Assembly: GCA_023101885.1 (NCBI GenBank)
Contig: JALPQD010000406.1
Span: 1,798,001 to 1,862,000, forward strand
Reading direction: 5' to 3'
Length of the DNA stretch: 64,000 nt
From: Typhlomys cinereus
Taxonomy: Eukaryota > Chordata > Mammalia > Rodentia > Platacanthomyidae
Under the pieces are notes generated by a model that was not told where the DNA came from, made no database searches, and saw nothing but the letters and a program-made list of their open reading frames with translations. Shown here piece after piece: positions 12,488 to 24,367 of this stretch (the stretch's first letter is position 1; every line of letters begins with the position of its first letter). The position numbers and the translations under genes were made by a program.

Positions 12488-12765
12488 GGGGCTCAGAGGT
12501 TAAGCCTCTGGCTTGCAGGCGAAAGGTCCTGAGTTCGGATCCTAGACCCCACGTATAGACGCCGGGTGGAAGTGGAGGGGGGCGGCCTGCGTTGCTGGTC
12601 CTGGTAGGGCGGAGCCTGTGAATCCCGGGGCAGAGTAAACAAGGAGGAGGTGGAGGTGGTCCCAGGTGGTTCCCGAATTCGCCCGTGGTTCTACACATAC
12701 ACACACACACACACTCACACGCATACACACACGTACACACGCATAATTGAATAAATAATAAAAAA
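12488..12765 (+). mobile_element. Young tRNA-derived SINE, copy B, head-deleted
   Basis: Same body as copy A, but about 11 nt of the head (CTGGAGAGGTG) are missing: it reads GGGGCTCAGAGGTTAAG. That removes the first base or so of the A box. The B box and body are intact, followed by (CA)n with CG-containing interruptions and AATAAATAATAAAAAA. No clear target-site duplication was found. Confidence 0.88.
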
Positions 12766-13039
12766 GTGCTTAAATTTTTTTGCTTAATATTTAGTACTGG
12801 AATTGGCAAACCTGTACTGTGCTACTTATACTTTTTTTGTAAGAGTCCAGTCCATTTGCACACTGGGGAATTTTAGGGTTAAATTTCCTGACAGCCTTTG
12901 AGCGAAAACGTTTGCTGGGAAGACATACAGCACAAGGTTAGTCAAAATGCATCAACCTTATTTAAATGCCACTAATATTTAAATATATCTGTAAGGGAGG
13001 CTTCCCATTGTTCCATTTAACACTTCAGAAAAAGGCTAA
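12766..13039. other. Unique DNA
   Basis: Nothing recognised. Confidence 0.5.
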
Positions 13040-13680
13040 TGAACTGCAGAGAACCTTGTGCTTCTCCCCTTAACTGGATGCTATATTTAATAGAATACCT
13101 TTTTAAATTATAGTTGTAACCCTCTGTACATCGAGGTCAGAGATATATGTTTAGTTAGCTAACGTTTCAACTTAAAATAATGACTTCAATAATTGGGTGC
13201 AGAGCACAAGGTCTGTAATCATTACGGAGCGCTTTGGTGCCAACCGGGCTTGATTCTGTGGATAATTGGAATACAATGGCCACTGTCTGACCTGTGGTCT
13301 GACCACCAAAGTGACAGTCACAGAAGACAATGGGCAGCTAGGCCTATTTCCAATGGAAAACAGTTTCCTTTGGCGGCTTCTGAAGTCTGTTTTCATAGGA
13401 AATTGCCTCTTGGAGCACAGAAAGCTAATTCATGCTGCTTCCCCGAAGTCCCGCACACCCGGCTGGAGCTCCCTGTGGAAGAGGCAGCCTTGTTGACATA
13501 ATCAGGCTGGGCTCTTGGCGAAGCTCCAGCTGTTTGTGCAGAGCCAGTTAGATTAGGCTGAAAGCTTCTAAATCTTCCATAGTGTCCCTGGGAAGGGGAT
13601 GTGAAATGAGGACGGCGGTATGGCGAGACCCAGAGAACACAGAGAAGTCGTGACATTTGTATTTGGCTCTGTCACTGTGA
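13040..13680. other. Candidate conserved non-coding element
   Basis: A block of about 640 bp with balanced base composition and surviving CpGs, no visible repeat and no long coding frame, in an otherwise AT-rich window. It contains a palindromic RUNX-like arrangement (TGTGGT at 13293-13298 and ACCACC at 13302-13307), a homeobox-type GTAATCATTAC near 13216, and TTTCCAATGGAAA near 13350. Conservation itself cannot be seen from one sequence. The overlapping open frames (13193-13501 plus, 13393-13656 minus) are probably incidental. Confidence 0.4.
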
Positions 13681-15610
13681 TTCAATAACACGGCATTTGC
13701 TAGTAGATTCTGCAGAGGTCACAAGGCAGAAGTGATGGATGATCTGCAAACCTATTTCCCCCACTGATTCTATGCTATATGCTGAGTTGATGCTTCTTGA
13801 GAGCTTCTAACAGCACAACAAAACATATTCTTTTCTCCATGACTCAGCCGTCCTAACAACTTTATTTTTTAAACTGAGATATCTGTATTTGAATGAACTC
13901 ATTTAAAAAATCAATTTGAGTTTATTTATTTTGCACTGCAAATATTAGAAGAAGTTATATATTATAAAATTGAAAAGTTAAGCTGTTCTCAGGTTGACAG
14001 CCTCTGATCCATGTAATGCATATTTATTAAATGACAATCAAGAGCAATATTTACTCAAATTACAAAAGGTAAGAAAAAAAAAGAAAGACGGAATGTAACC
14101 TTAGGTATCTAATTTGATATAAAAGTTCAAAATCAAAAGCATATCAATTTAAAAAATAAAAGACCCTGGAGTCCTTTCTCCAGGTGTGAAAAACATGGAG
14201 TTTTGAGCATGAAAGTAATGCTAAGTGAATGAAAACATCAGAAGTGAAACCTCAGCTGTACACAGGATAGGCAGCAATGAAAGAGAAGCATTTAGTCGCA
14301 TGGGGAAAACAAGTTGAAAGAATTGTATGTTTGAAAGAATTGTATGTTTGTTTGAATTTGATATTGTCCACAGTAGTGAACACTGAAATATAGAAGGGAA
14401 GGCCTCTCCGTTATGACCTTTGTCCTTTTTCTCTGCAGTACACTTCTGCAGAATAAAAAAGAATGAAAATATCACAATAGACTTTCTCTTCCAATTTTTA
14501 GGATGAGTCTAAGAATCAGAATATAATTCCTTATTTTTATATTATACGAATTTTAAAAAAAGTCCTGGTTTCTTTCATCACACTTGCATATTTAAGTGAC
14601 ACTTTCATGCAAGTTTTGTAAAATCCCACGTTATTTCTTTTATTTGGAAGTTCTTTTTTGATAGACAGTCCTACCTAGAAAACAAACTGCTTTCTTTTCT
14701 TAGTAATTCCATGCAGGAACCTCTTTTCTGTCATGTTTTTATGTGAGTCCTACACTTGACAGAACAATGGTAAATACATTTTCTGTGAATAACAGCAGTG
14801 TTTTACTGACTTGCAATTTTCACTTGTTAATCTCTGTTATTCTGTAAACATGAACCATGTGGGGTTGGAAGCAGCTACTCCCTTCCATTATATCATCTTT
14901 GCTTTACTGGTGTGTAAAACAATTTCTGGGTATTTGTGGATTTTGAGTTTCTGAATGATTCCACCTTTATGTGACTATCCATTCACTGCGAATGGCATGT
15001 AAAGGCAAGATTCAGGGTGTTGCTATCTTGCCTTCATTGCACAAAGGATATAAATGAAGGGCAGAGAAATTGACTTACATGTATAAATGAGACAATATTG
15101 TGTGAGAGAGCCAGAGGAACATGGCTCTGAAGACTATTCTATTCCACTGTTGTACTCCTTTGAAATGAACTTCCCGAGTCATCCCTAATTTCAAAACTGG
15201 CCTGTCTCAAAGTCCTTCACTCTTTCTCCCTTTCTCTGTATACTTCTTTTTCCTCTTTGAATCAAATAATAAGAAAAATAATGACAACTGATAGGGCAAA
15301 GGAAAGAAATCCTTCCTATGTAGCCTTTTAAAATTGAAATATAGCATATATCAATCTTCCATGTTCAAACAGCTTTCACTTTAAACACACACCGCTAGGT
15401 AACCTTGATGTCACTTTGAGGATTATTAATATTTTTGTCAAATAAACTTCAAGAGTTAAAAGTGTGGCTACACTGCTAGACTACCAAGCATACATCTAGG
15501 GCGGTATCAAAGAGGTCCAGAAAAGAGATTGGGGGATAGTAAAAATGAAGTTGAAAGCTGCATTTTAGCTAAAATAAAGAAATGAAACATCAAAACTTCA
15601 AGACAAGTGC
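13681..15610. other. AT-rich unique DNA
   Basis: No gene seen. A small tandem duplication of a 17-nt unit (TTGAAAGAATTGTATGT) lies at about 14313-14347. Confidence 0.6.
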
Positions 15611-15950
15611 CTATAGAAATGGCTCAGTGGATAAAGCTGGTGTGAGGACAAGCGTTTCCATTCTAAGACCCATGTAAATGTCATTCAAAAGCGGCTACTT
15701 ACTGCATCCCACCATCAAGGAGGCAAAGGCAAGCTGTTTCTAGGCAAGCCAGCCAGCTAAAATCGCTGGGTGTGTAGCCCCGGGTTCAACTGAAAGAAAC
15801 TTTCCCAGTGAATAAAGTGATGAGCATTTAAGAAAGGTACTGGAAATCAAATCACTTCACATGCACATGCACACATGTGCATGCATACCTGCACACACTC
15901 CTGTGCCTACACACGTGCAGTTACAAATACACTCATGATCACCCAGCACT
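15611..15950 (+). mobile_element. B4 SINE, diverged
   Basis: Reads ATGGCTCAGTGGATAAAG (tRNA-like head), then a B1-like segment (AGGAGGCAAAGGCAAGCTG and CCAGCCAGCTAAAATCGCTG), then a CA/TG-rich right end. This matches the B4 order on the plus strand. Confidence 0.75.
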
Positions 15951-16845
15951 AACATGCTTGCAAAATATTTAAGGCTACAGCATGAAAACTCTTCAGTGAA
16001 ATTAAACCACCTTCTAAAGTTTCCAAGCTTGTTCTTATCACTGTGGATTCCAGGTTTCTAAATATGTACTCATGCACAAATCCTACTAGAGTTCAGATTA
16101 TTTTTTCCATCATACCATCTTTAGGAGACCTGTATAACTCACTAGAGCCTAATAGAGAAGTCACATCTTTTAAGGTCTTCCCAGGGTACGATTGTGAAAT
16201 GTAAACTGAAGAAGTAATACAATAATGACATTCACTTCAAATTTTACATTTGCATAAATTTACTTTTATCTGTTCTAGTCTTTAAAAAAAGTATCCCTTT
16301 TTAAAATGATTATGTTACCTGCAGATTTATTCAAGTAAAAAGATTCTAATTTATCATTGATAAAATTATTTTACATATCTGATTATGCATTAACAAGAAT
16401 TTTACTATTATTTTTCTAGGTTTGCAGTAAAGGGGACTTGCTTTGGTATTGATAACAAAATGTATTTAGTATGTTTTACAGTCTTTTGTTCTACCTCATT
16501 AAAATTAAACCAATATTAACACAATTTTTCATAGAAGCAAGAAAAGCTGCAGTACATAAAACCTCATGCAAATATTTGTATTTTAATATAACAATTGAAA
16601 TACAATATATGCATTATAGACATATATTATAAACACAGCTAAATATAAATGCCATATTTCTATTTTTTACTTAAAAGAGTACACATAATTAAATATTAAA
16701 GGTTCCTTCATATTATATTGTAATGCAATACCACATAGAGAAACTTTGAGGTGTTAGAATTATATGGAGCAGCTCATCTTTCTATTTTGTTTGTAATGTA
16801 TGATTAATAATTTTTAGAAACATATATTTACACAAAATGAAATAA
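15951..16845. other. AT-rich unique DNA
   Basis: No gene seen. It contains copy 1 of a 37-nt direct repeat at 16687-16723. Confidence 0.6.
16687..16723 (+). repeat. 37-nt direct repeat, copy 1 (partner 18890-18926)
   Basis: AATTAAATATTAAAGGTTCC and the next 17 nt recur 2.2 kb downstream with 35 of 37 identical. The flanks do not match. Confidence 0.75.
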
Positions 16846-16852
16846 TAATCAC

Positions 16853-17295
16853 AATGACATGCAAGATACTCCATACAAGTACTCTATACTCCGAAGTAAT
16901 CATAATAGGACTTTGCATGACCTGCGGAATTACCAACATATCATTGAACCCCCAAAGTCTAGCATGGATCACAGACACTAGGATTCTTGGAGGCAAGGGA
17001 TTAACAGCCACAATATTGTTCCTATACTAAAGGGGAACACAAAAAAGAGCTCTAAGCAATGCCACTGAGTCCTTATACCTCATCAGAGAAGAGGACCCAG
17101 AGGGAAGTTTGACAGGCACACTAAAGGATGCTCCAAGAATGGGGAGGAGGGAGCACTGGGAGAAAGGGAGAAAGGGGAGGAAAGGAAAGAGAAAAGGGGG
17201 GAGAGAGCAAGGGGATCCAGGGAGGGGTGGAGGGAGGAGAATGAGGTACTTATCAACTTTGTATAAGTGTCAGAAATAAAGAAAGAAAGAAAGAG
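16853..17295 (+). mobile_element. LINE-1 3' end, 5'-truncated
   Basis: Collinear with the 3' UTR of the full-length L1 below: GACATGCAAGATACTC corresponds to ATATGCAAGATACTC at about 37057, AATCATAATAGGACTTTGCA is shared, then come a G-rich purine tract (17134-17245), TATCAACTTTGTATAAGTG and a GAAAGAAAGAAAG tail. It may be flanked by TAATCAC (16846-16852 and 17296-17302). Its G-rich tract differs from that of the long copy and matches the fragment at 23537 better, so two 3' UTR subfamilies are present. Confidence 0.9.
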
Positions 17296-17302
17296 TAATC
17301 AC

Positions 17303-17517
17303 TTTAAAAATAATGATACTTATCTAAATAATACAGAGCAAAAATGGTACTGCAAATAAGTTTTGATCCAGTGCAGAGAAGTTCCTCAAATGGTTATATA
17401 ATATTCATTTGTAAACTGTGAAATGTAATGAAATCTTAAACACTGTTTTAATATATTTAATTGTTTTATATAAATATGTGATTTATACTATAATGTATTC
17501 CCAAGGATAGTATTTAA

Positions 17518-17554
<37 letters not shown>

Positions 17555-18451
17555 CATTGTAAAATGTAAACACATTGAAGTTAAAATTCCTTTTTACAGT
17601 ATACTTTGAAATATATTTAGGCATTGTGCAACTTAGAAATGTACACAATCACTTCTGTGTTTATATTCAATTAGATATTTCTGTTACTTATTTTCCGAAC
17701 TTGTAATCTAAATAATGATTTTACCTAAACCTATCAATTGTGCAATACATTTTATCTGAGATTTTTTATCATTATCTACCTCCAATTTTTATTTTTCTCT
17801 TTTCCACAATCTTTAATATTTTCCTAATGTTCAAGTACTTCCAGCTAGTCATGATAACATAAGTGTGTCAATCTCAGCACACAGGAACTTGAGATAAAAT
17901 TGTCACTGCAACTTGATGCCATCCTCTGAACATTTTGTCGTGAAATGATGATGGTGGCTGCACAAACAAGCAACAAACAAACAGCCACCAGGCAACTAGG
18001 ACCTACATTTTGCTTCCCTGTATTTCACACAGGGAAGCAGGAAGTTATGGCGTCTGTACATCTGAAATATCTTCCTATGCAGTGGTAACTACTGAACACA
18101 TCTCCCATTTCATCTAGTGTACTACTTGAATATTTGAATGGGACCTAACTCATTCTTCCATGTCGATTTTTGAGTCTTCACATTGACACTCTATCATGTT
18201 TTCAAGGTTTTTCAAAAATGCCATTTGATGTAATTAGCCACTAAGACTCTAGTTCAAATAGCTAATGAATTCATGAATTCACTGGGCCTCAGAGTTCTTA
18301 CAGGAATCTGAATACCATCATTCTTGTCCTAACACATCATCCGTAGACACTTCTTGTCCAATCCTATGCTAACTTTCACACATTCTGAGATTATCTGATA
18401 TTCCAATGAAAGACAAATGAATACTTAGAATGGGGTAGTAGCTCTTCATTG
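17303..18451. other. AT-rich DNA with a TA microsatellite
   Basis: (AT)n lies at 17521-17552. A weak B1-like plus-strand trace (CTCAGCACACAGGAACTTGA) lies around 17850-17990, too decayed to assert. No gene seen. Confidence 0.45.
17521..17552. repeat. (AT)n microsatellite
   Basis: About 16 uninterrupted AT dinucleotides. Confidence 0.95.
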
Positions 18452-18583
18452 TATTTTGTGGGTACAGAGTCTCACTATGTGGCTCAGACTGATCTGCAGC
18501 TCATTGCATAACCAGACTGTTTTTCTTTTCTCTGGTTCCTTAGAGATTCTGGAAAAAAAGGCATGCACCACAATGCCGAGCTT
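18452..18583 (-). mobile_element. B1 SINE, diverged
   Basis: The plus strand reads GGTACAGAGTCTCACTATGT then GGCATGCACCACAATGCCGA, the inverted 7SL-derived B1 order (complements of the 3' and 5' parts). The middle is degraded. It explains the small frame at 18456-18668. Confidence 0.75.
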
Positions 18584-21500
18584 ATTGAATGCTTTTATTC
18601 AAAGAAACCCATACATTTTTCTTTCATCTTTGAAATTCTTAATTGGGTTTTATAATACATTAGCCTAAAAATGTTTAGTGTTATAGAAGCAGAATTGGGT
18701 AACTTGTTCTGAATGGGAATGGAGCCGGTCTTCCAGTGTTGTTTCATTCTCTGTTCTTTCATTAACTTACTCTATAGCTTCTAGTCACACATGTCATTCT
18801 ACCTACTGTACACCCAAAAAGTTTACAAAAATCAAGAAAATGAACATTCTGTACCTTCTTTTGAATAGAAACAGAAGTGTATGTAATGGAATTAAATATT
18901 AAATGTTCCTTTATATTATATTGTAAAATCATTTCCCTTTGAAGAACAGGCTATGGACTTTGATTACAAATGTAATTTATTGGAGGTTCTTTCTGCATTT
19001 GCAAGTTTTCAAATAAATTACACAGTTAATAATTTAAATACTTTTTGATTTATACATATTAATAGACTTCTTCATCTAATTATTTCATTATAACTTGGAT
19101 AGACAAAAGAAATGTGTAGGCAACCTTATTTTACTAGGTATCTTTGGTTGTGTACTGTTTAGGACAGAAATACAAACATATAATGCTAAAAAGCACTGAA
19201 ATTCGTGAGAATAGAATGACTTCTACCTGTATAGCTATAAACCTCCTGAAATGCAGATAGAAGTATAAAATGAGGAGAAGATATAAGTGTGGTCAGGGAC
19301 CAGCTCTGATCTCACTCTGGGAGGTAGTTTTTCTGCATGCAACATTTGAGCATTTCTGTTGTACATCTGTTGCATGACAAACATAAAATGGTTGGGTTCA
19401 CTATCAATTACAGGCTGGAACAAGTGAGATTTCAATTACAACAGGAGAGCAAAACAGCTGGGAAATCCCTCAGGGGCGGTGCAAAAACCAAGGGGGTGAA
19501 GCAGGCATCATAATGGTACATTGAACACTACTAATTAGGGAGAAATGAAGTCAAGTTAAAAGAAAATATAACCCCTCGATGCTTTTCTTCATGGAGACCA
19601 CTTGGGTCCTAGAAACAGTACCTCTGTGGCTTTTCTTACTCTGAGTTCTCATGCATATTTGCCTCACGAAGTGTTTAAATTAAATCTTTAGGATAAAAGA
19701 CTCATTGGTTTAAGGTGCCATGGAAAAGAAATTGAATATGACTAAACTTAGGCCTCTCAACCATATCCAAATTTTTAAAGACAGATTATATTTAAGACAT
19801 TGTAAAGTGAAAAAAAAAAGAAAAAATATGTCAATGAGTTTTACAATAGCCTGCAGATACTTAAATAAGACATACATAAATATAGGCACATATAATTTCT
19901 TGACAAATGCTGTACAGTTAGAAAAATAAAAAGTTGTATGGTATGTCTTCTGCATGACAATTATTCTGCTTTCCCTGGTATGACTGTTTTTCATGTGTTT
20001 AATTAAATGAACTACAAGGACTACAAATTAAAACAGAATATGAACTGAAAATAAATTACTTTTTAACATAGAATCTAATGACATAACTAAGAATTAGCCA
20101 CAGGTTATAAAATGTTAGAACTGTTCAAACAGCAAATTTTCTCTGTAGTTTTCATAATCAACAACTTTTATAATCATAAAACTCAAGCCAGAATAACATT
20201 AAAAGCATACCATATTTGGATTGTTTATTCTATAACCCATTTCATTCAATTTTTTTTTTTGGAAAATTCTCATATTTGGGACTAGGAAAATATACTAAAA
20301 TTTTTCATTATTTTAGCAGGTATTAATAGAAAGACACTGACATTGAGCTTATAATTCACACAGACCTGTTAGAAAATTTAAAAGACTAGACATAAATTTG
20401 AAACTTTTGGCATCCTTCAGTATCAATATTTTATTGTTTCCTTTTTCCTATTGAAAAAAAATATTTGTGGTGTTATGAAATTATTGAATTAACTTAGATA
20501 AAAGATGATTTGGGCTCAATTCAAACCTTGGGTGTAAAATATTGATTTCTTGTAAGGAAGTTGCTAGATATATTGGAGAACAGCTGAGGATGTGAGGAGC
20601 TCCTTTGATTCCTCTGAGATATCAAACTAGAACTACAAGAAGAAAAATCTATTGTCAAGAATGGACCACTAAAATGAACTGGAAGAAGAAAAGGCAAAGA
20701 GGAACATTAGCTTGGGCTCTTAATGCATATAATGTGAGAGTTCACCAATATCAAGTATCATTTAATTTTGAAATTTGATACCATATGCTATATGGTATAG
20801 CTTTGAAAAACTAACACATTCTCACATATTCAGCATTATGTCTGATAACAGGGTGTCCTGTGAAATAACCAAGCTATGATCTGGGTCTTGCTTTAAAAAT
20901 TGCACTATGGTAAATTTATTTCTGCAATTTTCTACCAATGTATGCATAGTTAATTAATTTTTATGTGATTTAAATTCTAGCTGTTATAAACATCATGATT
21001 TAAAGAAGAAAGGAAAATTTCTGTCTCCTTTTCTGCTCCCCAACCAATTACTTGGAAACTGTTATATGACAATTACAAGAAGATAAACACAAATGTTAGG
21101 CATTTTCTCTGTTGTAACCTTCCATAGTGTCTGTTACTTTCCTCAAATTACAAATAAGGATATTTTGTCTTTTTTCTGAGCTGACAATACTTATCAATTT
21201 TGAAAATAAATAGTATCCACAATATCAGTTTCATAAAGCTATCAATGATTAATTAGCTATAAAATTTACAAATAGAAATAAATTAATGCTATTTAAGGTT
21301 TATGTAATTGGCGTGAAATACTGTGAAATACTATAAGCCAGTAACCAAAGGAACACATCTAATGGTGTTAAAAGAGCAGATTTTCTTCTCAATTCAGGTG
21401 GCACAGGATGTCTTTCTAACACAGATGTACAAGGATGAATCAGTCAGCATCTCAGAATTAAATTCAGAAACATGCTGAGCCTCCATGGAAACTGTAGAAT

Positions 21501-21882
21501 AAGGACTCCATATGACAGGCAACAGCAAAATTGCAGCTGCCAAGATTATGTGTGGAGCCAAGTGCCACTTCACTCTTGATCTCTGTTATGTTGAATGAAG
21601 GAAGGAAATCAATTACTATCGGCATCAAACTTCAGGTAGACTCGGCTTTGAGATGCCAGCTGTACACAGGTGTATGCCCTCAACACACATTCGGACTAAG
21701 CCTCATCAAGTAGGAGTGTGGCTGCATTTGTTGCTTTGAGGTTTAAGTGCTTGTGTTTTTTTTTTATGAATATAGAGACAGATGGAGAAATACAAATATT
21801 ATAAGCCTCCTAACATCCTCAGCAAAAATATAATCTTCAAGTACTTGAACCTTTGAGAAGATCAAGCTGCACGAGTAGACAC

Positions 21883-21886
<4 letters not shown>
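18584..21886. other. AT-rich unique DNA
   Basis: No gene seen. It contains copy 2 of the 37-nt repeat (18890-18926). A less AT-rich stretch at 19230-19690 ends with a TAAATTAAATCTTT signal and might be an old LTR, but borders and duplications are not visible. Confidence 0.5.
18890..18926 (+). repeat. 37-nt direct repeat, copy 2 (partner 16687-16723)
   Basis: 35 of 37 positions match copy 1 in the same orientation. Confidence 0.75.

Positions 21887-21976
<90 letters not shown>
21887..21976. repeat. Composite microsatellite (CT)n(CA)n(GA)n
   Basis: About 17 CT units, 12 CA units, a short CATACA bridge, then about 14 GA units. The CT and GA arms are reverse complements, so this can fold as a hairpin with the CA tract as the loop. 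Confidence 0.95.
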
Positions 21977-21978
<2 letters not shown>

Positions 21979-23437
21979 TACACTACAATATTTTTTGAGA
22001 ACACATTACATGATAGACATACTTTAATCTCATAGGCAGCGATCTCGCTTGGACTGACATTCTGATGTTGCTTTCAGCCTACAAATCATTTCTACTTTCT
22101 TTAGGTACAGTGCCAAGAATATATATTGTTTGGAATACTTCAAGCTGAAGTGTAAGATCTCAAGGTAGGGTTAAAATCCACTTCACAAAGTATTATTCAC
22201 CCTCATAGATACTAATAGATGCACAGTGAGAGACATTCAGCTTATTTTCACTTGGGAATGGGGGTACCCTCAAGTCATATGCATAAATAAACTCTTACTA
22301 AAGTATGGAAACCATCTGGTCCTAAGCAGGATGTGTGTCCTTGGAACCACACAGTAATAGGACAAAAGGTTTGACTTGATGTCTCTGCATCAGAATAATG
22401 ACAAAACAATCTTTCTGTGAATTTTCCAGTACACCGTGCTGTTGTGCCTTTACTCACACTCTTTCCACTCTGTAATGTCATTATGTAGCAGATGTAACAA
22501 ACTGGACTATAAATATTAACAGTTGTTTATTTCCCAATATATTATCAAGATTACCTGAGAGAAAACTGATAACTGGGATTACCAAGTAACTACTCTTAAG
22601 ATTAATTAAATTTGGATAATTTATGAAAACTCAAATATATACACTACTGTGTAATGTTGTTAACTGTTTTATTTTCAATTTTTTTTCAAATTAAGCATTT
22701 AACACTCTTAGTTGTCATTTTTGTTCAAATTCCCTCATACAGTGTGATACACTAATCTCTAGTTTGAAGCAGTGGATGAAACGTTTGAAATTCTATTTAT
22801 GGCAAGTTGTTTCTGTTTTGTGGATCTATACTTCCTTATTCTGACATATATAACTTGAATTCTGAGCAATAAATTTAATTTGACAGTGAAAATGAAGGTT
22901 TGCAAAACATTTGTATTTTTTCAGGATCAGAAATAATATATTTATAGTATTTTAGGTCATTTCAGCTATGAAAAAAATGAAATTTCAAGTCAGATGTGGT
23001 AACACCCACCAGTGAGAGAACATTAAAAGGGGAGAATGTACACAGGGTCACTTGGACTACATAGACAGTCTATATCTTAAAATATAAATATAGAAATAAA
23101 AGGAAAAAGAAATCCCAAAAGCCATTGGCATCCACAAGCCATAAATTATGGAACTATCTAAAATAGAAAAATTTTAACTTCTGAAATTCAATATGCACTT
23201 TAAATGTTTCCTACAGGTTACTATTTTTTAAATAATTGCAGCAGTAAGGAAGCACATTAAACTGTGATAATACACCTCATTATGGTAGTGTCCAGGGTTG
23301 GGGATCTTCTAAGACATATTTAGGCAAGAAATATGTGTTCAGATATGTAAAGTGGACTTGATAATGTCATTTACAGAGTTTAAAATGTAGATTATCAATA
23401 AGGCAATCCATAATACTTCATCTGAGTCTACTGCAAT
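21977..23437. other. AT-rich DNA, weak B1-like trace
   Basis: A possible B1 piece on the plus strand at about 22988-23092 (GTCAGATGTGGTAACACCCA then GACTACATAGACAGTC). Otherwise nothing recognised. Confidence 0.4.
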
Positions 23438-23479
23438 AAAAAAAGAAAAAAGAAAAAAGAAAAGAAAAAAAAAGAACAA
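23438..23479 (+). repeat. A-rich (AAAAAG)n tract
   Basis: A purine run with AAAAAG-type periodicity directly before the hairpin. Confidence 0.85.
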
Positions 23480-23536
23480 AAACACACATAGAGAACGTGG
23501 GGAAGTCGAACTTCCCCACGTTCTCTATGTGTGTTT
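23480..23536. repeat. Perfect 27-bp inverted repeat with 3-nt loop
   Basis: The left arm at 23480-23506 and right arm at 23510-23536 are exact reverse complements, separated by CGA. The right arm abuts an L1 3' fragment. The left arm contains AGAACGTGGGGAA (23492-23504), which recurs as AGAATGTGGGGAA (23687-23699) after the L1 A-tail and is probably the target-site duplication. The right arm would then be an inverted copy of target DNA made during insertion. Confidence 0.9.
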
Positions 23537-23686
23537 GGGGACACTGGGAGAAAGGGAGGAAGGGGAGGAAAGAAAGTGGAAAAGGGAGGAGGGAGCAAGG
23601 GGATCCAAGGAGGGAGGGGTGGAAGGAGGAAGGGGAATGGGGTACCTATCAAGTTTGTATGAGTGGAAAAGATAAATTAAAAAAAA
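23537..23686 (+). mobile_element. LINE-1 3' end, very short
   Basis: About 150 bp matching the end of the 16853 copy: ACTGGGAGAAAGGGAG, a G-rich purine tract, GGGGTACCTATCAAGTTTGT, GAGTGGAAAAGATAAATT, then an A-run. It is strongly 5'-truncated and contains no ORF. Confidence 0.9.
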
Positions 23687-23773
23687 AGAATGTGGGGAAA
23701 TAAAGCTAAGAAATATTTAAAAAGAAACATCAAAATAAGAAGAAAGTTCTGCAGAAGAAAAGACTTAAGGAAA

Positions 23774-23870
23774 ATGGAAGGAAGGAAGGACAGAAGGAAG
23801 GAAGGACGGAAGGAAGGAACGAAGGAAGGAAGGAAGGAACGAAGGAAGGAAGGAAGGAAGGAAGGAAGCA
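23774..23870. repeat. (GGAA)n microsatellite
   Basis: About 24 imperfect GGAA units with GGAC and GAAC variants. Polypurine on the plus strand. GGAA cores resemble ETS-factor sites, but no function is claimed. Confidence 0.95.
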
Positions 23871-23898
23871 TTTTGAGAGCTAAAAACTGCACAATCAG

Positions 23899-23970
23899 GA
23901 TATATATATATTTATATATATTTTTATATATTATATATATTTATATATATATTTATATATATATTTATAA
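23899..23970. repeat. TATATATTT-type AT repeat
   Basis: Alternating TATATAT and TTT blocks. Low complexity. Confidence 0.9.
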
Positions 23971-24243
23971 AATGTGCTTTGGTTAACTTGACAAAAAGTA
24001 TCACTAACAAGTTACTTTTAGAAGTAAAACTGGGTCTTTTGTAAATAAACAAAGAAACCTCAAGCACAGACAACTGCAACAGATATTAGTAGATATTTTA
24101 ACATTTTATAAAGTTTTAATCTGACTATCAGATTATGTGGAAACTGGATTTTACTAGCAAATGTAAAACCAATGTCTTCATTACTGTCCTAAAATAACAA
24201 CTGCAAAGTTACTTGATTTCTTCAAACAATTTAGATATTTTCT

Positions 24244-24323
24244 TAAAATTTTTTATTCATTTATTTATTTATATATTCATTCATTTAGGCATGCATTTGT
24301 CTGTCTATCTGTCTATCTGTCTG

Positions 24324-24367
<44 letters not shown>

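Noticed and set aside
13193..13656. 102- and 87-codon frames on opposite strands
   Set aside because: Overlapping frames in three registers with no family similarity. The block is better viewed as possible non-coding regulatory sequence.
17850..18000. B1 element
   Set aside because: Only a loose resemblance, so not listed as a separate feature.
19230..19690. Possible solo LTR ending near TAAATTAAATCTTT
   Set aside because: No borders, terminal TG/CA or flanking duplication could be found by eye.
23428..23986. Lys/Glu/Arg- or Pro/Ser/Phe-rich open frames on both strands
   Set aside because: Translations of the purine-rich L1 3' end and the (GGAA)n array.
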